Origin: Impatiens glandulifera
Lineage: Eukaryota > Streptophyta > Magnoliopsida > Ericales > Balsaminaceae
DNA: 64,000 nt
Reading direction: 5' to 3'
NCBI RefSeq assembly: GCF_907164915.1
Contig: NC_061864.1
Span: 17,334,484-17,398,483, forward strand
Shown: positions 1 to 8,917 of the stretch, piece after piece
How positions within the stretch are numbered: the stretch's first letter is position 1
How the letters are laid out: the number at the start of each line of letters is the position of its first letter
The notes under the pieces: generated by a model
The model's input: the letters and a program-made list of their open reading frames with translations, nothing else
Told to the model about the DNA's origin: nothing
The model's database searches: none
Translations under genes and position numbers: made by a program

Positions 1-202
1 ATTCAGCCTTTGTATTCCCGTCTATAAGTGTGATCACTTTAAAATCATCCCAAACTTTAGATGTACGCTTCCTTTTCTTCGTATCATATGGGCTATTTTC
101 ATTTTCCACAAGTTCAGCCACCTTATCAGATTCAATCACCTCCTTGTTTTGAGAAGATTCAGTGTTATTGCTTTCATTTGGTTGAACTTGAACTTCTTCC
201 AT
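1..202 (-). CDS. hAT transposase, N-terminus with start of BED zinc finger (partial)
   Basis: An open frame runs from an ATG at 202-200 off the left edge, giving 67 codons. The first ~45 residues are acidic and low-complexity. They are followed by KKRKRTSKVWDDFKVI and then DGNTKAE, which is how plant hAT transposases (RICESLEEPER/DAYSLEEPER type) enter the BED zinc finger; the first finger cysteine would fall just outside the window. The protein would bind element ends. It lies inside the hAT terminus described next, with its 5' leader pointing at the element end. It could instead be a domesticated DAYSLEEPER-like gene, but the adjacent hAT terminus favours a transposon. The catalytic domain cannot be seen, so activity is unknown. 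Confidence 0.65.
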   Translation of the reverse strand, partial: MEEVQVQPNESNNTESSQNKEVIESDKVAELVENENSPYDTKKRKRTSKVWDDFKVITLIDGNTKAE

Positions 203-1193
203 AGTTGGTGTTGTACTCAATTCCACATAATACTACCATATATACCCACTAAATAGTTCTATAAAAGAAAGTGAAGAAACACATTAAGTCTAGTTATCAA
301 AACAAAAGACTAAAAAAACAGAGTATAATAGAAATCAACAAAACAATAATGTAGACAGGTATATATATGATATTCTTTTAAGAACATTTTTAAATCTCAG
401 ACAGGTATCGGATCAACTAGACAGATCATTCTACTTGATCGAATCTGAACAGCAAAAATCATATATTATAAATAAATTACCTCAAACCCTAATATCAGTA
501 TAGAATTCATGTAGATCTACAAAATTCATACAAAGCTGAAACATGGAATGATTGAAATCTTATATCAAAACATTAAAGACACGTCCGTGGAGAGAAAAGA
601 AAAGCGAGAAAACCTGGACAGCAGAAAAAGCAAAGAGATCAATACACAGTGTAGATTCCTAGCAAAGTGTCTCGAAATCTTGTACGCAATCTAGTCAATC
701 CCTTCTCTTTCTAGTCAACTAAGAGCATGATGAGAATGGTGGGAATAATAAACTCTTTTCTTTTTCCTTGTGAGCTGCAACCTTGAAAACCTAGACGGAA
801 GAGAAGAGAGAGTTATGAGAGATAGAAGGATGAATGACCCTCTTTTAAAAAATATATATTTATTAATTTAAATTTAATTAAAGATTATTATTATATTAAT
901 TATTTTAATATATATATATTACTTAATTTTTTTTTTTATAATTTATATAATCGAACATGTTCGTGAGCCTATTAACGAACTTGTTCGCGAGCCTATAAGC
1001 GAGCCTATAAACGAACATGTTCGTGAGCTTACGAGCCGAATATCGAGAAGCTCAAGCTCGGCTCGTTTAAATTTTCGAGCTTTTAAACGAGCCTAAGCTC
1101 GGCTCGTTAAGATTAACGAACGAGCTCGAACAAGCTTTTTGCCGAGCCGAGATTCGAATAGCTCGCGAGCAGCTCAGTTCATTTACATCCCTA
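1..1193 (-). mobile_element. hAT element, transposase-proximal end
   Basis: The segment ends at 1186-1193 in catcccta, read inward as TAGGGATGTAAATGAAC, a common plant hAT terminus. Inside it, 950-1180 is dense in GAGCTCG, GCTCGGCTCG and CGAACATGTTCG motifs, like the short subterminal transposase-binding repeats of hAT elements. The BED-domain coding start lies inboard with an AT-rich leader between. The other end and the 8-bp target duplication are outside the window, so only one boundary is supported. The element sits in the tRNA-derived array, whose unit resumes at 1195 with TTATGACTTGTG. Confidence 0.65.
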
Positions 1194-1614
1194 GTTATGA
1201 CTTGTGTTGTTGTGCTAGTTTCCTAAATTCTAAAAAATAAATTACAAAGAAAGAGATGTTATTTATTAAATTTGTTTATGTGATTCTAATACACAGATTT
1301 TTTTCCAAAAGCATTTGTGTGTTTAAATCTTGCTGATTCATTTTTTTCACATTATAATCAAAGTGGAGTTAGTTTGTTCGTAGATTTATTTTCAATTGAA
1401 ATTGGGTTATGACTTGTGGAGTAATGCTAATTTTTTAAATTCTAAAAAAATTACAAAGAAAGAGATGTTATTTGTTTAATTTGTTTCCCATGATTCTAAT
1501 ACATATTTTTTTTTTCAAAAGCATTTGTGTGTTTAAAATAGATAAAAGAAAAATGACACATCTTTATTAATTTTTATTTTGTTGATAATGTTATTCGATT
1601 TATTAATTGCACTT

Positions 1615-1692
1615 GCCTTATAGCTCAGTGTTAGAGTGTTAGAGTGTCCGTATTGTAAACTAAAGTATGTAGTTTAATCTTTCATGAGGGCA
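1615..1692 (+). pseudogene. tRNA-Thr-like pseudogene, copy 1
   Basis: It reads like the intact tRNA-Thr(UGU) at 59058: GCC, TATAGCTCAGTG, then TTGTAAACT around the anticodon and a final GAGGGCA. A duplicated TTAGAGTG stretch disrupts the D-arm/anticodon-stem region and the T-arm has lost pairing, so a working tRNA is unlikely. Confidence 0.6.
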
Positions 1693-1856
1693 ATTCATTT
1701 TTTTCACATTATAATCGACCATGATTCTGATACACAGATCTTTTTTTTTTTTTTTATCAAAAACATTTGTGTGCTTAAGATATATAAATGAAAAATGACA
1801 CATCTTTATTAATTTTTATTTTGTTAATAATGTTATTCAATTTATTAATTGCACTT

Positions 1857-1932
1857 GTCTGTATAGTTTAATGGTAAAGCTTCATTCTTATAAACTGAAG
1901 GTCTATAGTTCAATCTTACATGACGGAGGACA
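1857..1932 (+). pseudogene. tRNA-Thr-like pseudogene, copy 2
   Basis: It matches across the D-arm (TATAGTTTAATGGTAAAGC), the anticodon arm and the T-arm (GTCTATAGTTCAATCTTAC). The loop reads CTTATAA, changing the anticodon from TGT to TAT, and the acceptor ends no longer pair fully. It is a decayed copy. Confidence 0.6.
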
Positions 1933-2234
1933 ATTCATTTTTTTCACATTATAATCGAAATGAAGTTAGTTTGTTAATAGATTGTTTTATTTGGAATACA
2001 GCTTAGTGCCTATTTCATTAAAAAAAAACAAAAGAGGGAAAAAATAAAAAAATTTAAAATCATATTTAGACAATTTCTAGATTTGACAGTGAAACAAGAA
2101 CTGAATTACCGACATCAACAATAATTAATTAGTGCCTATAGCATTTTTATTTTGATTCTACTTGTGACTTTCTCAAACGAAATATCTCATATCTGACAGA
2201 GCTTTCTATTCTCTTCATTCCTTTCGATTTCTCT

Positions 2235-3075
2235 TCAAGATTGAATGAGTGCATTTCCATCTGAAGTTATATCTCCCCAAATATCTTCAGCAGTTCTACT
2301 TCTTCCATTTTGAGTTTTTGAATTTCTTTCTAGATATTGTAGATTACTGTTCCAAAGTAGTATTTCAGCATACTTACATAGACGAATCTTCCTTTTTGCT
2401 TTATTCTTCATCCACTTATGGATTTCTTCCAATGTTACTGGAAAGTTGATAATATTTATTTTTGCAGTATACATCCTCCAGATTTGTATTACAAAAGAGC
2501 ATTTCCCAAATAAATGGTTTATACTTTCCTTAACTCCTGAACATAGGACACGATTGATATCAGGAATGTGTTATGTATTTTTGAATTATGTCTTTTGTTG
2601 TCAATATTTTCCTGTATGCCAGGCAGAGAATAAATTGGTGACGATGAATAATCTTTGGAGACTTTACAACATTATTCCAATCTACCTCCTGTCCTCTTGT
2701 TCTAACCATTTCTCATACCTTTTCTGTAATGAACTTCTCATTGCTTTCTGTTTCCAGCATATTTCATCATATCTTTCATTGAGTTGCTTCTGCCTCATTA
2801 AGTTTAAAATTCTATCACCTTTTGGAATACGCCTAAGAATTGAATCGCATTAACTTCATAGACGTCTTTAAATGAGTACTTGATTCATTCTTTTCTAACT
2901 CTGCTTCCTTGCATTTTTCTTTGAACATAATGAGAATATTATCCAGTCAAGGATCATGCCAGAATAGTACCCCTCTTCCATTTCTAATTGTGGTTTGCAC
3001 CATTTGAAATATATATTTTCTTGTTTTTAGGATTTTCTTCAATGACCATGCCATTCTTTCATTGATGCTTTTTGT
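2235..3075 (-). pseudogene. Degenerate LINE reverse transcriptase C-terminus (zf-RVT region)
   Basis: Read 3075 to 2235 on the minus strand, frames joined across frameshifts show MVQTTIRNGRGVLFWHDPWLD, the plant LINE motif that precedes the zinc-binding region. Downstream is a stretch with ESINHLFGKCSFVIQIWRMY, the zf-RVT signature (HLF..C.F...IW). The FADD polymerase core is absent, so this is a 5'-truncated copy. Several stops and frameshifts make it non-coding. Short ORFs on the other strand here are shadows. Confidence 0.6.
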
Positions 3076-3327
3076 CCAGATACTAATCCTAAGTTCCTAG
3101 GTTCGAGCCCGGTAGATGACATTTTCTGTGCCAGGTTAAATGGTTAAGTGTGTTTGCGGGTAACATATTTAATCATTTGTTCCATTTTAATCCCATCTTC
3201 TAACCTAGCAACAATAAGACCTGGATACTAACCCTAAGTTCTTGGGTTCGAGTCCGTAAGGCGACAAGTTCTGCGCCTAGTTAAATATTAAGTTTGTTTG
3301 TGAGCTACATACTTAATCTGTTGTCCC
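3073..3327. repeat. Two direct copies of a ~125-bp repeat with a tRNA-like box
   Basis: Copies at about 3073-3200 and 3222-3327 share GATACTAA(C/T)CCTAAGTTC, then GGGTTCGAG(C/T)CCG, TTCTG(T/C)GCC and TAAATGGTTAAG-like stretches. A third, shorter match occurs at about 50535-50580. The GGTTCGAGTCC core resembles a tRNA B-box, so a tRNA-derived SINE is possible, but no A-box or full tRNA fold was found. Confidence 0.4.
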
Positions 3328-3551
3328 GTTTGTTAATAGATTTAGTTTAAAATGAAATATAGTTATGACTTTTTTTATGGTCGTGCTAGTTTCCTGAATT
3401 TAAAAAATAAAAATACAAAGAAAGACATGTTATTTATTAAATTTGGTTCCATGATTTTAATACAAAGAACTTTTTTTCAAAAGTATTTGTGTGTTTGAAA
3501 TAGATAAAGGAAAAATGACACATTCTTACTAATTTTGATTTTGTTGATAAT

Positions 3552-5242
3552 TATAAACACCTCATTTCTACACCCAAATAAATATACATGTTCTAGGATG
3601 ATGTTCATATTTGATTGATAGATTGGAATTCTTGAAAAAATAATTAATTCACAAATTGGCTTTTTTTTTTCCTATTTTGGGTTGATTCAAATATTATTTT
3701 TTAAAATTACTCAAAATTTGGGAGAATAGATCTCTCGACGATGATTGTCTCGAAAAATCGTGAAGTTTGTGTTTAATATTGTTGTTCGACATTTTCGATG
3801 AAAGGTCCTTCCAAGGACCATCCTTTGAAGTCAAGCACAATTTGTTCGTAAAATGCGAAACGATGTAAATAGCATCCAAATTAGTTGTTTTGAATATAAT
3901 ATTGTATTTTTATGTTTTTAAGAAAAATACTCCGGAGAAGAAGAATATATATATATATATAAAATCAAAAAAAAAAGTGAAAGAACGATGAATAAGGAGT
4001 CTAGACAATTGTCCCACATTGGAAAGCAGAAGAATCTTCAAGTGCCGATGCAAATATAATGATGAAAAAAAAATGTATTATTTGTCCCGAATTGAAAATG
4101 AGAAGAATCTCCAAGTGTCAATGCAATTATAAATAAAGAAACAACTCTTCACAAAAAGGGGCATCCAACATTATTAGAAGAGAGAGAATTTAGAAGTTAT
4201 TTTTTTTTACTTTGTTAACACTCTTCTCTATGTAAAAATATATCAAGAGAGGAGATTGCCATTAAATATTTGAAAGCTCGCATAAAAAGTTTCTAGGCCA
4301 TTATAAGTTGAATTCATCCTTCCTTTGTATACATAATTTTGATTTTAAACTTGATTTGTGTGTTATTTTTTAGTTGCGTTTTTTGTTTGGTGATTGTGTG
4401 TATGTTGTTTGTATTACTACTCTAGAATTGTTAACTAATTGAGTTGTGAATGCTAGTTAGAATAATCATTGATTAAAATTTTCAATCTAGGTCAAAAGTT
4501 TTATAGGCATTAGTAAAGGTTGTTTTTGAGCCTCGACTCAAGAGCAACTATCTTAAGTTTAAACTAACTAAAAACAAATCATTAGGTACATAATAAGTGT
4601 AGCCCTTTAGAAGTAGGCTATATTCTTAGACGAACAATTCAAGTTTGGAATCAAACAAAGTGTAATAACTCTTCACGTTTCGAAAGGTCAATTGTTTCGT
4701 AGTAGACATACTTCATCCGTACGGGCGTGTGTGCCATAGCACCGAGGTCCTTTCCCACACGTCACAAAGCACTAAACCTTTAAAAATAAATCTCTGATTT
4801 TCTTTCTTTATTTTTTTCGAGAAATAAACTAAAGTGGCGACTCTAAAATCAATTAGGTCGACTCGCCCAAAAGCGCGACCGATCTAAAACTTGTACTGGC
4901 CAAACAAAAGGTTAATGCTATAGAAATCTATTTTGGTCCTCTTCTCATTTTAAAAGACAAGACAACTTTTGAAGGAGTAGTCTTTCAGATTTTTTTTTAT
5001 GAGATTTGAGAGAAACGTAAGTGATCAATGGGTTTTTTAACATAACTTACAAACACATTTTCTTTTTTAAAACAGTGCACGGGTAAAAACTCATCATCTC
5101 CTACTGCGAGAGCACATAATGAAGGTAAGTCATGGGGCTTGACCAATTTCAGATCGCACGAACCGCCCTTAAAGACGAGGTACTTTTAGAAAAGATGTGT
5201 TAAAACGTTGAATGTAAAACGGAACCGTAAAAAACTTGTACA
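3552..5242. mobile_element. 1.69-kb non-coding insertion, LTR-like, with ATAAT flanks
   Basis: The array unit breaks after ATAAT at 3547-3551 and resumes at ATAAT 5243-5247 with the expected TTATTTATTAAT. The 1691 bp between is therefore an insertion with a 5-bp duplication, the size used by LTR retrotransposons. Inside are two ~80-bp copies of a TTGTCCCACATTGG / AGAAGAATCTTCAAGTG segment (4005-4060 and 4078-4125), a TATAAATAAAG box near 4125 and GTGGCGACTCTAAAATCAA near 4833, similar to sequence at Gypsy LTR junctions. No coding domain is seen and the ends are not clean TG..CA, so the class is uncertain. Confidence 0.45.
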
Positions 5243-5272
5243 ATAATGTTATTTTATTTATTAATCGCACTT

Positions 5273-5316
5273 ACTCTTATAACTTAGTAGTAGAGCATCA
5301 GTCTTGTAAATTCTAA
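5273..5316 (+). pseudogene. tRNA-Thr-like pseudogene, copy 3 (3' truncated)
   Basis: The 5' half matches the intact tRNA (CTTATAACTTAGTAGTAGAGC, then CAGTCTTGTAAA with the TGT anticodon). The sequence then diverges into an A-run, so the T-arm and acceptor 3' strand are missing. Confidence 0.55.
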
Positions 5317-5568
5317 AAAAACTTTTATATATGTTGAAATAGGGTTATGACTTGTGGGTCATGCTAGTTTTTCTAAATTTTACAAAACAAACTTACAAAA
5401 AATTGATGTTATTTGTTAAAAAAAAATTCTCGTGATAATGATACATATCTTTTGTTTTCAAAAATATTTGAGTATTTAAAATAGATGAATGAATAAATGA
5501 CGCATCTTTATTAATTTTGATTTTGTTGATAATGTTATTCGATTTATTAATTGCACTTGCCCTTATAG

Positions 5569-5630
5569 ATCAGTGGTAGAGTGTTAATTTTGCAAACTGA
5601 AGGTGTGTAGTTCAATCCTGCATGAATGCA
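5569..5630 (+). pseudogene. tRNA-Thr-like pseudogene, copy 4
   Basis: It begins GCCCTTATAGATCAGTGGTAG and keeps a T-arm close to the intact gene (GTGTAGTTCAATCCTGCAT). The anticodon loop reads TTTGCAA, so the anticodon would be TGC, and the 3' acceptor strand is GAATGCA, which no longer pairs with GCCCTTA. Confidence 0.6.
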
Positions 5631-5924
5631 ATTCATTTTTTTCACATTATAATCGAAAAGTGGAGTTAGTTTGTTCATAGATTTTATTTTAAATTGAAAT
5701 AGGTTTTGAGGAAAATACATCATTAACAACGACATAAACCATCACTAAAATGCATAATGTTGACACTAATAAGTACATTAATACTTATTAGCGCTGGCAA
5801 ACATAATTGTCGCACGTCGTCGCTAAAATGTTAGTCGTTAAAATATAACGGTTTTTATCGACGTCGATATACCCCTAACGCCAACGTTGATAATCAACGC
5901 TCTCAATTTTTTGGAACATTTCTG

Positions 5925-6265
5925 ATTCTTTTATTAACGTCGACATTCACCTAACGTCGACGTTAGTATTGTTCTTTATATCCGTCGGCGCTTCCCTAAC
6001 GCCGACATTGATCATGTTTGCTCTTGGGTTTTTGAAACATTTCAAGTTCTCTTATTAAAGTTGGTGATCACTTAACGTCGACGTTAATATTGTTTTTTAT
6101 CAACATCGGCGCTCCCCTAACGCCGACGTTGATAATGACTACTCTTGGGTTTTTGGAACATTTCAGGTTCTCTTATTAACGTCGACATTCACCTAGCACC
6201 GACATTAATATTGTTCTTTATCAATGCCGGCGCTCCCTTAACGCCGACATTGATAATGTTTGCTC
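5925..6265. repeat. ~120-bp tandem repeat, three units, in the CACTA subterminal region
   Basis: Three consecutive units each run TTCTCTTATTAACGTCGACA, CCTAACGTCGACGTTA, TATTGTTCTTTATC, GGCGCTCCCTAACGCCGACA, TTGATAATG and GCTCTTGGGTTTTTGGAAC. They differ by scattered substitutions. Each unit has two GTCGAC-type palindromic sites, as expected of transposase-binding subterminal repeats. Confidence 0.6.
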
Positions 6266-6429
6266 TCGGGTTTTTTGACATTTTTTTGAATTTTATTAAA
6301 CATGTTTCATATGTGTTGTACTACTATTAGCAAAAAAGACCATTCATAAATAAAAATCAATTCCAATTTTTGAATAAAAATCTCAAATCGTATTAATACA
6401 AAAATTTCAAATCGTATGTCAATCACTAC

Positions 6430-7950
6430 TGATCCGGGAGGAGAGGGCATCCTAGACATAAGCGTCTATATAGCCTCTTGTTGTGCACGCATTATCGCTT
6501 GCTTCTCTTTAATTTCACGTCCCTATTGTGTGTGCATCTCTTCCATTCGTTCTTGCATTTTCTCGTTCTCCTCGATCAGCATTTTCGTCTATTAACGTTG
6601 AGACACAGGTGAGCTGTTGATGCTCGAGGAAGAACTTCCCCATTGATCTGATCTAAAGTGTGTTGGTTCCGATCCCGGTTCCGATCCCATCACGGTCACC
6701 CTCTTGTGTCCATGTGGTCCCAAAACAGCCTCATACACGTCAAACGACGACATATCAAGGTTTGCTTGTAGCCGCTTGCGCATCACCATTTACCATCATT
6801 ACAACATTGTTTGCAATTTTAAACTTAGACATGCAAACTAAAAGGATTAAAAGGATTAGAACTTACGACGGCCTGCTAAACATTCGGAGAAGGCACAAAA
6901 GTCGGATCATCGGCGGTCGCTCTCCTAGTATACGTATGTAGGAAAAAGTTTGCATAACTAGGGGCATGTCCATTCCCTCTCCTGTACAAATAACATACAT
7001 ATCATCTATTAGATATTATAAAAATTTAATACTCTTACTAAAACTTATCTTTTGTCGCCCCATTTGCGAAAATGCTTTGTTGTCAGTGTGGTGGGTGTAT
7101 ACTAGTTTCGATATGTTGTCGGCATTGGTCATACTTTTTTCCCTACAATTAGAAGATAGTTATAATTGTTAGTAATAGTCGATTAAACATATAATGAATT
7201 AAAAAATACTATTATACCTTAAATTCAGCAGTGAATTAGTGATGGTCAAGAAGATAGTTCCAATCTTCGTAGTCGAATTTAGGAGGAAGGTTTATCCTAA
7301 TTACCTCCTCGTTGCCATTATGTGGTTGGATGTAGTTCTTTTTGTTCGTATATCTCCACATATCCCATGCTTTCTTCACTTGTGACATCACTTTATCTCT
7401 GTAGGAGTCAATGAGATCGGTTATTGCAGACTCGAAAAGATCCTGAAAAATAACAACATATTTTATGATTATGAAAACTTTAAATTATAAGATAACACGT
7501 TAAAAAAATATCAAACTCACAGAGATGAACTACCATATATGGTCTAATTGGGCATGTGAGAGATTAGACCAATTTTTTAGACGATGTAGCACTACCGTGA
7601 GATTCTAGACAATTGTGTCAATATGTCGAGACCAATAGTTGGCGTTATCGTAAATGGGCTTCCATCCACCGCTCTGAATTCTAAACGCATCTTCTGCCCA
7701 GTTGTCAATTTCCCAAGAACTGTGTTTTTGTTATTCCTCCGTCCTCTCCTCCTCGATGAAGACCTTACAAAATAATAGTGAAACAACATCTGTTAAAATT
7801 TATATAATCATTTAAATATCACGTATAAGTTGTAATTAACTACCTATAGTCTCGGGAACGGGAGAATCCTCATCTGGGGTGACAGACACCTCGAGAATGG
7901 TGGGATTATCCAATCCCTCAATGTATGGAAGTGATCTCATATAGCTTATA
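6430..7950 (-). pseudogene. Degenerate Ptta/En/Spm transposase (PF03004-like)
   Basis: Minus-strand fragments in several frames, separated by intron-like and frameshifted gaps, read in order: KLTTGQKMRLEFRAVDGSPF (7700 region), SRHIDTIV, a segment with KAWDMWRYTNKKNY and DYEDWNYLLDHH (7240-7440), then SSFDVYEAVLGPHGHKRVTV (6700-6760) and a charged EENEKMQERMEEM tail (6500-6590). The order and motifs match the conserved C-terminal part of plant CACTA transposase_24 proteins. Stops and frame changes show that it is not functional. Confidence 0.55.
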
Positions 7951-8399
7951 TGATCACCAGACTGTACATCATCTGTACGAGCTCAGAGATTGTCTATCTG
8001 TCTTGATAGAGATCGTCCCTAATAGTCTTTAGATTATCAGCCACGGCGATAGCAAAATGTCGAGGTTGATAATCTATAATATCAGCCACCGCATTATGCT
8101 TTTGTCGTGGCTGATAATCTTTTTTTAAAATGGCGGGGAAACCGTACTATTAGCGATGGCTTTGACAACGAAAATCGTCGCCAATAATAATGACGGGAGA
8201 TGGGCGGGAAAGCCATACTATTAGCGTTGGTGTCAACAACGAAAACCGTTGTTAATTTTGTTTATATCGACGTAATATCGCCATCGCCAATAGTATTTAT
8301 TAACCACGGCGCCTTGGTCGCCGTTGCTAAAAATATTTATTAACCAACAGGCGTAACTTCGCCGTCGCCAAAGTCGGTCATTATTAACCCTAATTCTAT

Positions 8400-8917
8400 T
8401 AATGATTATTATGTTTTTTAATGCATATTATATTTTAATCCTAGTTCAACTGTAAAGATTCTCATCCAATATATCAAAAATATATATTTTGATTTCCACT
8501 TTAAAAAATTTACTTTTAAGTTGGACCAATGATGTCATAACTTCTTAAATTAAGTTTTAAGAAAAAATGGCTGTCTTTTTGCTCCCATTTGGTTGAATTC
8601 TATGTTTTAATGTACTTCTTTAGGATATTTATATTATTATTTATGTTTATTTTAATACAAGACTTATTTCAAACAAAAATATGATATAATTATAATGAAA
8701 TCACCATAATCTTTTCCATAAACTCAAGTACTTCAAATCAATTTCTTAGCAAATAATTGATAGATAAAATCGAAAATTCTTTTATTATCAGGAAACGTTT
8801 TACAATATTTGATCACGATACGATACAAGTAATACCTCAGACAAACATAAGCATACAAAAATAAAAAGTCACTATTACAAGTGATTATATATAAGATTAT
8901 GGTTTGTAATAAAAAGA
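8400..8917. other. Intergenic, 3' side of the ORP gene
   Basis: AT-rich with no coding signal. It should hold the 3' UTR and polyadenylation region of the minus-strand gene that stops at 8918. No further feature was recognised. Confidence 0.5.

Larger units (their letters stand above)
1984..3327 (-). mobile_element. LINE-type insertion with 15-bp target-site duplication
   Basis: A 15-bp direct repeat GTTTGTTAATAGATT lies at 1969-1983 and 3328-3342 and brackets a 1344-bp insertion into the tRNA-derived array. The array unit stops at the left copy and continues after the right copy, as expected of a target-site duplication. Most of the inside is the minus-strand remnant of a non-LTR reverse transcriptase C-terminus, so the 3' end of the element lies on the left. 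The right 250 bp is a short direct repeat listed separately. Confidence 0.65.
1194..5706 (+). repeat. Tandem array of units containing a tRNA-Thr-like sequence, interrupted by insertions
   Basis: At least five related units can be aligned by eye. The order in a unit is: tRNA-like segment, ATTCATTTTTTTCACATTA, GTGGAGTTAGTTTGTTCATAG, GGTTATGACTTGTGG, AAAGAGATGTTATTTGTT, a T-run with CATTTGTGTG, TGACACATCTTTATTAATTT, then TTATTAATTGCACTTG and the next tRNA-like segment. tRNA-like copies begin at 1615, 1857, 5273 and 5569. Neighbouring copies are 242 bp (first pair) and 296 bp (second pair) apart. Unit parts lie at 1195-1375, 1380-1983, 3343-3551 and 5243-5706; the gaps are later insertions. Homology extends on both sides of the tRNA, so this is segmental duplication rather than a simple SINE. 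Confidence 0.7.
5744..8395 (-). mobile_element. CACTA (En/Spm)-like element relic
   Basis: Two GC-richer blocks, 5780-6260 and 8030-8385, are full of short motifs such as AACGTCGAC, CGCCGACGTTGA, ATTAGCGATGGC and CGTCGCCAATA. They flank a core with PF03004 (plant transposase Ptta/En/Spm) remnants on the minus strand. Paired subterminal tandem repeats around such a core are typical of plant CACTA elements. A CACTAAAATG near 5744 may be the left terminus. No matching TAGTG was found on the right, so the ends are approximate. Confidence 0.5.

Noticed and set aside
1615..5630. tRNA-like copies as working tRNA genes
   Set aside because: Acceptor or T-arm pairing is lost, or the copy is truncated, in all four.
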